18,362 nt of DNA. It comes from Pseudoneurospora amorphoporcata. Lineage: Eukaryota > Ascomycota > Sordariomycetes > Sordariales > Sordariaceae. The stretch covers positions 1 to 18,362 of the forward strand of contig MU859426.1 in assembly GCA_033297205.1 (NCBI GenBank), written 5' to 3'. Below the pieces are notes generated by a model. The model saw only the letters and a list, made by a program, of their open reading frames with translations. It searched no databases and had not been told where the DNA came from. A program made the translations under genes and the position numbers. Position 1 is the first letter of the stretch; each line of letters opens with the position of its first letter. Below are positions 8,715 through 18,269 of the stretch, piece after piece.

Positions 8715-8857
8715 ACCAACCTTGTTTGGTATAAGAAGGTTTTAGGGCCCAACCTTCTCATGGAGATTAGTAGGATCAACAAGGTCTTCCGAGACCAAAG
8801 ATTATCAGCTGAATTGAACCTCCTTATTCCAAGCCCAGAAACACTGACCTTGTTACA
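8715..8857 (-). mobile_element. LTR, family 2, copy 2
   Basis: On the minus strand it starts TGTAACAAGG at 8857, then GGGCTTGGAA, GTTCAATTCAGCT, CTTTGGTCTCGGAAGACC and TTGTTGATCC. These blocks occur in the same order in copy 3 (18270 onward), and the later blocks also in copy 1. The 3' end was not found, and no target duplication of GATAA (8858-8862) was seen on the other side, so the left limit is approximate. It lies where the upstream part of the HET gene would be expected. Confidence 0.65.
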
Positions 8858-8862
8858 GATAA

Positions 8863-9186
8863 TCTTCTTCCCTCTCGAACTACCTACCACTTACCATACA
8901 CACACATGCTGCAGATGCGCCTGCTTCGCATAAACTACCAGACCCAAATTGGCTTGCATTTACGCTGCGGAAACTCGATGTCGATGGAGAGACACTTCTT
9001 ATATACCCAGACGACTTCGGTTGGCCCACGTTTAGGGAAACGCTAGGCATCAAAAAGCTTGCCTACCATTTATCCATCGGCAAAGCCATCAAACAATTCA
9101 GGGAGACCAGCACGCTCTACCTCCAAGAAAAGAGAGACATCGACCTTCCGAATGTCCGCCTAGTGCAACTCCAGCCATCAAGCTAG
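8863..9186 (+). pseudogene. ATG-less open frame abutting an LTR; 3' end of an unknown gene
   Basis: A frame open from 8863 (after TAA at 8860) to TAG at 9184 encodes 107 residues without an internal start. It includes KLPDPNWLAFTLRKLDVDGE, then LLIYPDDFGWPTFRETLGI, then KKLAYHLSIGKAIKQFRETS, then LYLQEKRDIDLPNVRLVQL. The regular alternation of charged and hydrophobic residues and clean codon use look coding. It begins only a few bases beyond the terminus of the family-2 LTR at 8857, as if the LTR or a rearrangement removed the 5' part. A splice acceptor near 8885-8910 is possible. I do not recognise the family. The stop is followed by AT-rich non-coding sequence. Confidence 0.4.
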
Positions 9187-9570
9187 ATCCCCTGAATCCT
9201 TCTGAGCTGACAAAAATGTCAAAGAATCTGTCGACTATAGGTACGTGATCGGGATTGAATTCGGGTCCAAAAGTCGGAAGAGGAGAACGAATGTGCGTGG
9301 AGTGGTGTGATGTCCGTTTCTATTATATCCACAATCTACAAATAGTTGCCGCTTGTTCTCATTCAATTGGGGTATATCTAACCGCGGGAACTACACTCTA
9401 CCTAATAGCCCCTGAGCTGTCCTTCGATCGGCTACGTATCACTTGCATAAATTTGGGGTGGTAGGTAGCTTACGAAGGATGGGTTTAGGGAGTTTTGGAG
9501 GGATTTGTGGAGGAAGGAAGGATAAGAGTAGTTACTGATTTGGGGTGAAATGGGCAAGACAGGTCAGTCA

Positions 9571-9600
9571 TTTTCGGTCATTCTCGGTCATCTTCGGTCA
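9571..9600. repeat. 10-bp tandem repeat, three units
   Basis: The units TTTTCGGTCA, TTCTCGGTCA and TCTTCGGTCA differ only in their first four bases, with a partial unit before and after. Confidence 0.8.
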
Positions 9601-9653
9601 AAGTCTCTACGGCCACGGTTAGTTTACCAGTTGGGGCGAATGTCAAGACAGAC

Positions 9654-9674
9654 TGTTGACCATTTTGGTCAACA
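9654..9674. repeat. Hairpin, 8-bp arms and 5-nt loop
   Basis: TGTTGACC and GGTCAACA flank ATTTT. It could be an operator-like inverted repeat or a weak terminator; there is no supporting context. Confidence 0.6.
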
Positions 9675-9860
9675 ACATGTATGCACGCACATGAGGGACG
9701 TCAGTGTTGGGCAGTCAAGATGATATTGGGGAGGGGGGAGAGATCATGGTCATTCGTGAGATCATGAGATGAGGATATCGGACCAGCCGATGGCTTGCCT
9801 CATTGTGTAGAATCCGTGCTCTGCGTGCTTTGTGATATGTCCGTCCTAGACTTTCCACCG

Positions 9861-10339
9861 TCACCGCACGCCGCCGTCATCATTGCCTGTGCCATGTCCT
9901 TCGAACAACTCCTTTTTGACCTCTGCCGCCAGTTCCTGTCTCTGCTCCTCCATCAGTTCCTCCTTGATCTCCCGTCGCATTTCGTCCATCAAGTCTTGTC
10001 GCATATCGGCCCATAACTGCGACTGCTGCTCCTCCGCCTTCTCCACCACAAGCTGCTGCGTCTCGCCAAACAAGTTGTCCTCTAATTCAAATTGTACATT
10101 CTCTATGTCAGTGTCGATTTTATCTTCCACATGACCGACGATGTGCTCCATTTCCTCCGTATCGTATCGGCATGGAAGACAGTGTTCGCCCCGAACAGAG
10201 TCGGCCATCATCTTTTCAAGGTGTTCGAGGCGACTTTGCTGATCGTCGTGGCTCTTGGCTAGTTGAGCTAAGGTAGTGAGGATGCGCTTATCGGTGGTTG
10301 AGGGAGACGGGGATTCACTTGTACGTCGACGTTTGCGGT
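9861..10339 (-). CDS. Coiled-coil protein, 3' exon only
   Basis: The frame runs from a likely splice acceptor (CCTCTCAG just above 10339) to TGA at 9861, about 159 codons. It opens with a basic RKRRRTSESPSPS stretch (possible nuclear-localisation signal), then KRILTTLAQLAKSHDDQQSR and LEHLEKMMADS, a short CLPCRYDTEEMEHIVGHVED segment, and a long charged helix rich in Glu, Gln and Lys (QQLVVEKAEEQQSQLWADMR and onward to ELMEEQRQELAAEVKKELFE) that should form a coiled coil. No ATG occurs in frame between the acceptor and the next upstream stop, so the first exon is missing or unidentified. An internal ATG at 10211 would give 116 residues. It lies downstream of the truncated NmrA-like gene on the same strand. 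Function is unknown. Confidence 0.5.
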
Positions 10340-10519
10340 CTGAGAGGCAGATGTGTAAGTGGCCAAGGGAGAACGATTATTGAGATGTACGACGACCAGG
10401 GGGACTCCCAATACGATAAGAAGCAATAGGGAGTAAACAATAAAGATTAGAGAGTAAACCACGATCAATTCTTGCAGGAGGAAAGATTATGAAAGGCTAA
10501 CTCGAGTTGGAGTTATCCT

Positions 10520-11303
10520 CTAAGCCTGCCTCTTAGGATATAAGACTAAGCAGTTTAGTAACCGCCTTATTCCCATAACCTGCTCGCGCTGCAGAATTGC
10601 GACAACGGCCTGCCCAATAAAGTCGAGCGTACAAGCGGAGATGGGACCGTTCCCGGAGTCATAGATGGCAGCGCTGCGGTTGAAAGGGGAGATGGGGAAA
10701 AGACCTCTGTCCAGAGCCTGAAGCGATGTTAGGAAATGCCATCAAAGAGAACACGGCGACAGACAGATACTCACCCAATCCAACCACATATTCGTCGCCA
10801 ACCCCGTCCAAGTGAATCCCAGATTCTTCGCTGCCAACTCCTCCAGATAATCGACCGTCTCCTTCTTTGCCACCATATACGGCAACTGCTCGACGACGGG
10901 GTGCGAGATCTTGCCTGGCCTGGTGTTGAACCCGAATTCGGACGGAATGAAGCGCTTCATGCCAGCTGCAACAGCTGCATCCGCTAGGAACTTCTGGTTA
11001 CCGGCCTCGGAGGTTGCGATGTTGCAGATTACGGCATCTTGACCAGCAAAGGCCTTGGTCAAAGACTCGAGCGATGACAGGTCGGCCGTGCGGACTTGGA
11101 CTTCGGCTGGGAACGTGGATGTCGAGGATTCACGAGTGACGGCTGTCACGGTGAAGCCGGAGGAGAGGAGGGCTTGAGTTATGTGATATCCGAGGTTACC
11201 GGAGGCCTGCAATGTGTTAGAGTTTGCTTTTGGCTTGTGGGACATCACCAAGCGAAGTCGGTGAAGGACTTACACCAATGATGGCAATGTTTTTAATGGT
11301 CAT
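10520..11303 (-). CDS. NmrA/isoflavone-reductase-like NAD(P)-binding protein, C-terminally truncated
   Basis: Exons: 11274-11303, 10775-11206 and 10520-10717. Introns are 67 bp (GTAAGT...TTGCAG) and 57 bp (GTGAGT...CTTCAG). The product is 219 residues. Splicing the 10-codon first exon completes the Rossmann motif IIGASGNLG at residues 8-16. TAVTRES follows near 31-37 (cofactor side), KRFIPSEFG at 94-102 and the lysine-bearing PYMVAKKETVDYL at 119-131, as in the atypical short-chain reductases of the PCBER/NmrA-like group. The third exon keeps ALDRGLF, AAIYDSGN and TLDFIGQAVVAIL. Family members are usually 300 or more residues, but here similarity ends at REQ and the frame closes 20 codons later with unrelated residues. 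The start is good (GCCATGACC, with a TATA box about 70 bp upstream). It is probably a recently truncated gene; substrate cannot be inferred. Confidence 0.8.
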
Positions 11304-11373
11304 GGCTGATGAAGGGTGCGCAATAGTCTGGACTCATTCAAATCAACAATGACAAGCGAACGACCCGCCTTCT

Positions 11374-11381
11374 CCTTTATA
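11374..11381 (-). promoter_or_regulatory. TATA box of the NmrA-like gene
   Basis: TATAAAGG on the minus strand, about 70 bp upstream of the ATG at 11303, a normal position for a fungal core promoter. Confidence 0.45.
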
Positions 11382-11766
11382 CTTTTGCTTGACACACCCT
11401 TTCACACCATGGTCGTTATCCGTCTGGGAAGAATCGCGCCATCGATGCAACCTCAAACTACAAGCCGTGCTATACTGGTAATATAACAGACCTGCCAACA
11501 CCGAACCAAAACCTCGGGTTCCGAATTCTGCCCTTTCTCATTAGCGGGACTAATGCTTACCGTAGCACAGATGGCGGAAAGGCGCTCTCAAGCGGCCGCT
11601 GTGCTGACCGCATGCCGAATGTCAGCACGTCAACCGCAACCCGGCGCGGGGAAAGGAGTCTCCATGAGAGGCGTGAAAGACACTCGGTAGATCTAGGTAG
11701 TGTACCTAAGGAGATGACCGCGCTTTATTTTCTGACAATAACACCTAACTGACGAGCATTCCGTTT
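11382..11766. other. Intergenic, shared 5'/3' flank
   Basis: This holds the upstream region of the NmrA-like gene and the 3' flank of the next minus-strand gene. No further gene was seen. A T-arm-like stretch near 11515-11535 does not belong to a tRNA. Confidence 0.4.
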
Positions 11767-12824
11767 TCACCCACTGGGTTGAGGTGATGACCGACTACCT
11801 TCTGTCCTTTTGAAAGGAAGGAGGACTCCGTCATTCCTCAATTTACGTTTCTCCGCTATATCAGCCCGTATCTTTTCTATCATCTTCGAATGTGAGGGAT
11901 GCGACGAAGGATCAGGCGTGAACCGGGTATGGTCCCGAACCCACTCCCTCTTTTCCTCGATCTCGAGTGGCCGCGAGCAATGCAAGCTGACGTGCAAGCC
12001 CACCATCCATGCGGCTTCCTCCGGCGGACCACCATAATACGGCCTCTCACGTGAGACAATCCTCGCTTTGAAAATATCATCGCGCAAGCCCATAAGCCAG
12101 GGATGAATAGCTGCCCGCCGAGGTCACAGTTAGCAAAGCCCAAACCACCAGCTGAAAGAGACACGATTGTCGACTACTTACCGCTGACAAAGTCACGCAC
12201 CGTGACGAAATCTTCTTCGCTACTGCCAGCCGTGACCACCAATTTCGGGTCTTGCTTGTACTGAAGCGGTCTGTCCTCTCCACAGCACCTGATGAGAATC
12301 TCCTCGCCCGAGTCCTCCGTCCAGGTACCGTCCTCCTTCTTTTGCAAATCCCACTTCCGCCGGACGTCGTCGTTAAGATCTCCGTACTTGACCCGCTCTT
12401 GTTGGCCGCGGATAGGTGCAGGGCCATCACCACCTTGACCATGATGCGTAGTATGGTCCTCCGCACTAGCGACGGACTCCCAGGTTGCGCCATGGTGGTA
12501 CTCATGCCACTCCGCCCAATCGCGTTCCCATCGTTCTCCTTCGAGGTCAAAAACCGAAACCTCAAGAGACGAGATCTTTGGTTCGGTGAGGGGCAGCTGC
12601 GAGATCTCGTGCCACGTGCCGGTATCTGGATTGAAAAATGGTTCCAGATCGTCCTGTGCGCCCTTCGCATTCTTCATAACGGAAATGGCGGTAGGGAAGA
12701 TACCATCGAATCGCCAATAGAGTCGCTGGGAGGCGGGAGTGTAGATGACGCGGCTAACTCCGGCGTCTTGGAGTTCTTTGAGAGAGGGAAAGGGACGCTC
12801 GTCCGAAGATCTGGATGGGTCCAT
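11767..12824 (-). CDS. Intact two-exon gene, protein of unknown function (328 aa)
   Basis: Exon 1 is 12182-12824 and exon 2 is 11767-12110, separated by a 71-bp intron (GTAAGT...GGGCAG with a GCTAAC branch site) that splits an Ala codon. The start MDPSRSSDERPFPS has ATAACCATGG context. The protein begins with a helix-strand segment (LKELQDAGVSRVIYTPASQR) and a region rich in Trp, Glu and His (GERWERDWAEWHEYHHGATW). A Gly/Gln linker and VKYGDLNDDVRRKWDLQK follow. The most conserved-looking block spans the intron (EEDFVTVRDFVSAIHPWLMG). It ends EEAAWMVGLHVSLHC and a basic C-terminal tail. There is no signal peptide or membrane segment. This resembles an uncharacterised fungal family whose VTVxDYVSxVHPWL block I recall, but I know no assigned domain. 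It is the clearest intact gene here. Confidence 0.8.
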
Positions 12825-13276
12825 GGTTATAGGGGATGATTGAGGTTGCGTTGTTGGGTAAAGTGAATTTGGGATGGGAAGAGTTCCGGTGCCAGGTGAG
12901 ACAGAGGCGGATAGATAGGGTTAAATACTCGATCGGTGTTAATGCCAAGGCTGATTGTGGCCTGTATGACAAGGGGCGGGTACATCGAGTTGCTCCCGTA
13001 CGTAGTGGTGAGTGTAACGTAGGCTGCATGCGAAGGAGGGACGTACCGTATATATTTGAAGAACTTCGAGACAAATCTTATAAAAACGCCTATAGGTAAA
13101 TACAACCCGACCCTGAAGCACTGTAGGAGATAGGCCTAGCGGTTGTTCATATGCATAGCCCATGGGAGGACTCTGCGAGCGTTGGTACATTAGAGTAAAC
13201 GACCAGAACACCAAGAAATCACGACGATGATAACAAAGGAAAATCCAAAGAAGAGAGATTGTAAGGAGATAAAAGA
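12825..13276. other. Intergenic between HET gene and unknown gene
   Basis: It contains a pyrimidine-rich promoter tract (on the minus strand) upstream of 12824 and the 3' flank of the HET gene. Open frames overlap on both strands but none has protein-family character. Confidence 0.4.
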
Positions 13277-15363
13277 TCAAACAAGAAAGAAATCCCTCTT
13301 CTCCGCCGTATCGGCAATTTCCCCGTCCATGATCCCATCGCAATACGCTTCCCCCACGAGCGTATATGTGTTCTCCCCATGTTCCGGCGCCGGCCTGATG
13401 ACGTAGGCAACTCGGTCGCCGTAGAAGACGACGACGAGGTCGCGGGGCTGTGCATCCTTAGGACCCATGCCTAGGTAGCCTTTTTCTGTTAGGTAAGGGC
13501 GTTTACCGATCATACGTGTTAACCGGCTCATGTAGCCTGAGCGGAAGAGTACGTCGATCGCCATTCTCATATGAGACACCTGGTCTGTTTCCGGGTCTAT
13601 ATCCCTCAAGAGCTGCTCAAACTGCCTAAACTTCTCGATGTCCCTTGATACTGCCCTCCTCCCTGACCACCCATCTTCCATGATATCCCCAATGGGCGTA
13701 CGCCATAGGGCCTCTTCATGTCGTAATGCGTTGCGGTAGACTGGGAGGGTTTTGCTGTACGACCCATGCCACAGAGTTTTCATCGACTCGGCAAACACTA
13801 TCCAGCTCATGTTTTCAACGACAATCGGCAAACAGTCTCCTGTTGCCTCGACGATATTAATAAGATATCCCCTAAGTCCAAGGACATTGGAGTTGGAGGT
13901 TGGGACAATTGCGGGTTTGGAGCTGTTCCTAGAAGGCGTATAAGGTTGATCCACCACAAATTCGCCCTCATAACTCCCAGCCAAGTTGTTTCTCCAATCT
14001 GGTACCCAGGTTGGCAGTGGTACTCGGTTTAGGAGCTCTTCCTCCATGTTATCAGGCTCAGTCTTGGGGAGTTGTGCATATCGTAGGACGGAGAGAGGAG
14101 GTGGGGAGCCGGGTTCCGGATTTGGTCGTCCTCTCTCAATGATGGCTCTTGCTACTTCTGTTAGCACCTCCGCAGTGCTCGTCCCGGAGTAATCAGGAAT
14201 AATGCCCAGCTCATCAACATCTGTTGCTAAGCCGAGTAGCCCGTATATCCTATCCCGATAGCGTGTGGTGTAGAAGTTATTGTCACCCTGGCTGTACAAC
14301 AGCCCCAGCAAATCCTGTAGCGAATACCTGATCGAGCGTATGCAATCTGCTCGAAGGGTCAAAATGATTTCAAATGGAAATAGGAAAGGAGGCGATTGGC
14401 AGATCCACCCACGATCGTATGTGTCTCCCCAACATTTCAGCCTATCGGCTAGTACGGGCGTTTCGCAAAGCGTTCCGCAGGAGTCAAAAAGGTTTGTCTG
14501 ATAATTTTCATCGATATCATGAGGGCTGCCTCGCTGATCACGTTCTCGCCGCAAACAATGGACAACTGGTTGCACAGGCAAAATTCTTGTATAATCCAGA
14601 CGCGCGAAAACCAGCCTCTGGTCTGCCATTTACCCAGTTTTTCGTAAGAGTTGATACGCTCGTAGAGGTCGATTGCCTTGTCGGTGATATCGATGAGCCA
14701 GGGTTGCGCCGCCTCAATATCAAGACTCAGACTAGCATCTTTCAGAGGCCTTGTTTGTGCTTCATTCAACCACATCTGAAAGATTTGCGACCACGTATCC
14801 ACCACTTCATCCGAGTGGTCATCCAATGGCCCAAGCCAAGCCAGGACCATATGTGCCGCTGAGTAGATATTCCTCATTAGCTGCACTTGATGTGACTTTT
14901 CGCCGTCGGAGTCTTGGTTGATGCAGATTTGGTCGATCCACAGGATGGCTTTGAGGCCATCGGAGAGGAAAAGAGCTCGGAGATGTCGCAAGCAGATATC
15001 CAGTGAGGCGGTAATTGGGAGGCTGAGTTTCCCGCATGCGCGGCCTCCGTCGTAATTGAGCGGATCTTGCATCCCGGGCCCACTATCCGTCGTCTCGGAG
15101 GGAAAGTTGACGACTGAGATCTCGTGAGTTTTCTCGTTTTCACCCCATGCGTACGAAAGAGCGTAGTATTTTCCCGTTTCGCCCAGGGGCCTGGAGTAAA
15201 TGCGGCATTCGAGATCATCGGTGAAATTCTGAGCCGGATAAAGTTCGAGCAGCCGGATGCTGGTAGAGGGGTCGCGGAGTGGCACCAAATCGTAAGTGAA
15301 CGGCGTGCCTTGGCGAGCTTGGGTATTTGTTCCTATGATGTCGGTCTGTGCCGTATCGGCCAT
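13277..15363 (-). pseudogene. Full-length HET-domain gene with one frameshift
   Basis: From the ATG at 15361-15363 (CGCATGGCC) the product has all three HET motifs: KYYALSYAWG (residues 65-74), ILWIDQICINQ (140-150) and WFSRVWIIQE (251-260), followed by CGENVISEAAL. The frame ends at TAG 14449-14451 after AERFAKRPY. The adjacent frame continues as LADRLKCWGD from 14452 and runs to 13277: RYRDRIYGLLGL, VLTEVARAII, PLPTWVPDW, DLVVVFYGDR, then GEAYCDGIMDGE. One missing base near 14452-14456 reconciles both halves into about 695 residues, normal for this family. No GT-AG intron joins the frames with correct phase. An upstream in-frame ATG at 15423 would add a 20-residue hydrophobic stretch; I prefer 15363. 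The rest is undamaged, so the break is recent or a sequencing error. Confidence 0.85.
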
Positions 15364-15465
15364 GCGGGCTGGGCTCTGTTGCCACACTGAGATAAAAAGG
15401 GCTGTAGGTAAAATGGAGAGCACACGACAATAGTACGTGACGGCCTTTCGAGAAAGAGAAGGAAG

Positions 15466-15980
15466 TTACCGTGACGAGAAATGTGGTAGAGTAATGGAAC
15501 TGATCAGGAAGCCGAATCCGAATGGAAATCTCCTCACAGCGTTCTTGGTTGCGATACGGCGTGACACTGTTTGGGCATAAACACCCTTATGCTGTCTCCA
15601 ACTAAAATTACCTCCCGCAAGCCCGAAAGTCTTCCAATCGGTCTTCGCCTTCTGTGAACGGGTGGGTGCAGGCTGACTGGCTGTTTGACAACTCACCTGA
15701 GGAGGTTCATGGCGACCAGTCAATGCCTGTGCATGGGTAACTTTCGGAGCGGCGGCGGCGGCGGTAGTGTAGCCTCCGTCTTCACCCAATTCGTTGATTG
15801 CATGTGCTGGAGGGAACATCTCCAGCATCAGTATTAGCGGCGAGGGCTTCAAGCTCCAATTGGGTCTTGGGCTCTGGAGGCAATGGTCGGGGTATACGGG
15901 GAGTCGTCGGTCTCTGAGCGCGACATGATTGGTGATGATTTTGGATTTTCTAGGAGTAAAAGAAAGTGATTTGCAATTGT
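15466..15980 (-). other. Unresolved coding-like region upstream of the HET gene
   Basis: On the minus strand an ATG at 15924-15926 opens MSRSETDDSPYTPTIASRAQ, closing at TGA 15849-15851. A second frame reads PKTQLELEALAANTDAGD over the same stretch, and a third reads HAINELGEDGGYT, then PKVTHAQALTGRHEPPQ, up to a GTGAGT donor at about 15700. A possible acceptor (TTCACAG) leads to KAKTDWKTFGLAGG, followed by a GTAATT donor-like site. The pieces look like a small spliced gene but I could not join them without an indel. A GCG triplet run encodes the Ala tract near 15752-15764. Family unknown. Confidence 0.25.
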
Positions 15981-16415
15981 TTACGGGTACCGAAGAAGTG
16001 AACTTGTGTTCATCGCTGTTTGTATGGCAAGGAATTGGACAGGGACGATGAGGGGTGACGTGAGGATTGGTGAGGGGGAACAACCGATAAGATAAGCGCT
16101 ATCGGGCTGCCACTCCCTCCAGTCCCGTCCTGTCGCGGCTTCTTCCCGCATTGACTCCCATTCTTGTACCACCTTTCTTAAACTACTGGACAATGGGAAA
16201 CTCGTGATCCTGTTCGCTTCCCATATATTAATTTTTCGTTCAAGCCATGGGGGTTGTTTCTGAAAGGGATCTGGATGACTCACCCCAAACTCCGCTGCCG
16301 TTTCTCGAACCGGTTTCATAACCTCTGTCGTCGGCCCGGGTGTGACGTTCCACGTACACAGCAATCTATGTAACTGGAAGGTGTGGTAAGCTTTTGGAAG
16401 GTGTGCACGACACAA
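15981..16415 (-). CDS. Putative ORF of unknown function
   Basis: The frame encodes 144 residues. The middle part is polar and coding-like: MKPVRETAAEFGVSHPD, then FQKQPPWLERKINIWEANRI, then LRKVVQEWESMREEAATGRD and WREWQPDSAYLIG. After YLIG the residues lose that character, so a splice or frame change may follow. It is divergent from the plus-strand gene at 16559. The start could be the ATG at 16415 or the later one at MKPVRE. No family recognised; a chance frame is possible. Confidence 0.3.
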   Translation of the reverse strand: MCRAHLPKAYHTFQLHRLLCTWNVTPGPTTEVMKPVRETAAEFGVSHPDPFQKQPPWLERKINIWEANRITSFPLSSSLRKVVQEWESMREEAATGRDWREWQPDSAYLIGCSPSPILTSPLIVPVQFLAIQTAMNTSSLLRYP

Positions 16416-16558
16416 GTATAAGTCAGCTCACCTCGCCGCCCTACCTATCTCTGTCAAACGCTGGCATGATTTCTACCCTCCCATTTTGGTCTCCAGCTAC
16501 TATTTCAACCTACACCTCCGGCTACCCCAAGCTCAACTTTCCCACACCTAAACCCATC

Positions 16559-16923
16559 ATGGATCAAGTTCAACCTGAAGCGAATCCCGAGCCCAGGGCC
16601 TTGACACCCATTGAAAGTGCAGAACCCAACAATTTGCAGTACACCGACGACGAGGGCGTCGCACGCAGTATCTACCTCCCGCAGGGCACCATGCACACGG
16701 CTTGGGATCACCTGGAGAACGAGCGATGGGATGAGCTTGCCAAGTATGAGCCGTACAGTAAGTTGTGCACTCCTCCATCTCTCCCACCCTGGCTCGGACA
16801 GACTTATCCTAGCTGATGGACAATATCCTTGTAGCGGATCAAGGATATACTAAGGAAGATTTCAAGAAGGCTCGGGAGCTGAGAGAAAGAAGGCTTGCAG
16901 AGAAGTCAGATGTCGTAGAGTAG
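16559..16923 (+). CDS. Small two-exon gene, 95-aa acidic protein
   Basis: Exon 1 is 16559-16757, the intron 16758-16834 (77 bp, GTAAGT...TTGTAG), exon 2 16835-16923. Splicing splits a Thr codon and turns AKYEPY into AKYEPYTDQGYTKEDFKKAR, ending LRERRLAEKSDVVE and TAG. The N-terminal half is acidic and Pro-rich (PEANPEPRALTPIESAEP), followed by TMHTAWDHLENERWDELAKY, then a charged C-terminal helix. There is no signal peptide or membrane segment. CATCATGG supports the start; an in-frame ATG at 16466 would add 31 residues of Ser/Thr/Pro-rich sequence. The phase-consistent canonical intron makes the gene credible. The family and function are unknown to me. Confidence 0.65.
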
Positions 16924-17589
16924 GGAAAGGTACATGCCTCAGCCCGGCCGCCACATATACAGAGAGAGACTCATTTACCGAATCAACGTTTTGGTTGTTG
17001 CCCGTCAAGTAGGGTGAGTAAATCGAGAGATAGCAATGACAAAATGAATCAGTACTATCTCTGAGGGCATGATCTCCAGAATCTCATTACTTACCTGGTT
17101 GATTCCGAGCGAACCGCGAGCCGCGAGCCGCACCTTCCTTAACATACTTACCAGTCAGTTCGGGCCCTCTGGGGTTGGCGGCAAGCGGGCGATGAGATCA
17201 ACTGATAGTCCTCGTGCAGACATCGACAAAGTTTGCGCTTGACAAACCATCCTTCAGGCTCGACCATCACTTGTAGGAACTTGAGCTATTAGCTTTAAAC
17301 TGCCTTGATGAATTGGCTTTCTCCGAGCGGATGTCATATAGCTTCCTCACACCATCAATGGACTCGAAAGACAATCATCACTCAAGTCCCTACGAGTTAT
17401 CGGTACCTTACACTCTGACGCCTCGAGATAGGTGGCCAGGTAGTCCGCTTTCAACACCCGAATATACACCGGCAATTAGACAGTCCTCCCAAGGGCCATG
17501 CATATGAGCAACCGGAAGGCCTAGCTCAAGTAGTGCTTCAAGGCCTCAAGGGTTGAGCTGGGTTTGCTTGGTCCTTCATAAGCTCTGCA
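16924..17589. other. Intergenic, mostly featureless
   Basis: It has a short direct repeat (GCGAGCC, 17117-17131) and one weak 58-codon frame listed separately. I see no RNA gene or promoter element that can be supported. Confidence 0.35.
17331..17507 (+). CDS. Weak small ORF, possible exon
   Basis: The 58-codon frame starts MSYSFLTPSMDSKDNHHSS and ends in TGA at 17505. Ser/Pro/Tyr-rich blocks such as YELSVPYTLTPRDRWPGSP look more protein-like than random, but no motif, intron or partner exon confirms it. Confidence 0.2.
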   Translation: MSYSFLTPSMDSKDNHHSSPYELSVPYTLTPRDRWPGSPLSTPEYTPAIRQSSQGPCI

Positions 17590-18163
17590 TCAGCCGGAAT
17601 CAAGTACATACGGCCATAGATAGTGGAAAACTCGGGATCCCGTCCGCTCTCCCATAGATAAGCCACTAATCGCCTGACTAGTAGTTGGGTCGGTGACGAC
17701 CAGCGAATCCCAGGTGCTGTATGTTTTTGGTTCGTGATCTACTTTTTGGTGTTTTGTTAGTGGGTTCCTTGTCTTATCAGACTTATCGCGCTTATCAGTG
17801 CAGGCGGGAATGCCCTTCCATGGCTCGGCTGTCTTCCTGCATTTCCCCGTTCCGTCATCACTGCACCTCCTCTTCTCCTTCACAACCATTTTCTCTTCAC
17901 ACGTCGCCAAAATTGACCGAGTCATTCTTTGCAAATTGTTTCCTTGAGAAAAAAAACTTAGCATGCCAGTACCACGCCATGACCCTATCCGCAATGGCCT
18001 GCCATTTGTGATGCGGTGCGATGATGGTTCCTGCGACAGGTCGCGCGTGCCTGCTATCCATTGGCCATTTCGCGAAGAGGTTTAGCTCCCGGTGATGCGC
18101 GAAGCATTTTCTTTGCTGCCTAATCTCCTCTTCCTGCTCACAACATTCAAATACCTCGTTCAT
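17590..18163 (-). pseudogene. Unknown gene with frameshift at a T8 run
   Basis: From the ATG at 18163 the frame reads MNEVFECCEQEEEIRQQRKC, then FAHHRELNLFAKWPMDSRHA, RPVAGTIIAPHHKWQAIADR and VMAWYWHAKFF, then closes at 17897. At the run of eight T (minus strand, about 17953-17960) a one-base shift leads into a second open frame: SILATCEEKMVVKEKRRCSD, then CTDKRDKSDKTRNPLTKHQK, to TGA at 17590. Together this is about 190 residues, basic and Lys-rich in the second half. The long homopolymer makes a slip mutation or sequencing error plausible, and an intron was not found. No family was recognised; the DNA-binding-like basic composition is only suggestive. Confidence 0.4.
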
Positions 18164-18269
18164 GTCCTGATCAGAAGGACAACTCCAAACCTATGCAAGC
18201 TTGGGATATTTCGGCGACTGCCATAGTGACGACAGCGAGCGGTTAAAATGGACAGCAAACCTCTTGAAG

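Larger units (their letters stand above)
9187..9860. other. Intergenic; short repeats only
   Basis: I found no gene. It contains three 10-bp tandem units ending in CGGTCA (9571-9600) and a hairpin at 9654-9674. The frame at 9255-9464 is short and has no motif. Confidence 0.4.

Noticed and set aside
10268..10468. Small membrane protein with a hydrophobic N-terminus
   Set aside because: It overlaps the coiled-coil exon in another frame and the likely upstream intron; hydrophobicity comes from AT-rich non-coding sequence.
11505..11545. tRNA T-arm-like GGGTTCCGAATTC
   Set aside because: No acceptor stem, anticodon arm or spacing of a tRNA around it.
12252..12839. 195-codon plus-strand frame opposite the 328-aa gene
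   Set aside because: It is the antisense shadow of a properly spliced gene and has no motif.
14449..14629. Intron joining the two halves of the second HET gene
   Set aside because: All GT-AG pairs tried give the wrong phase or remove conserved sequence; one missing base explains it better.
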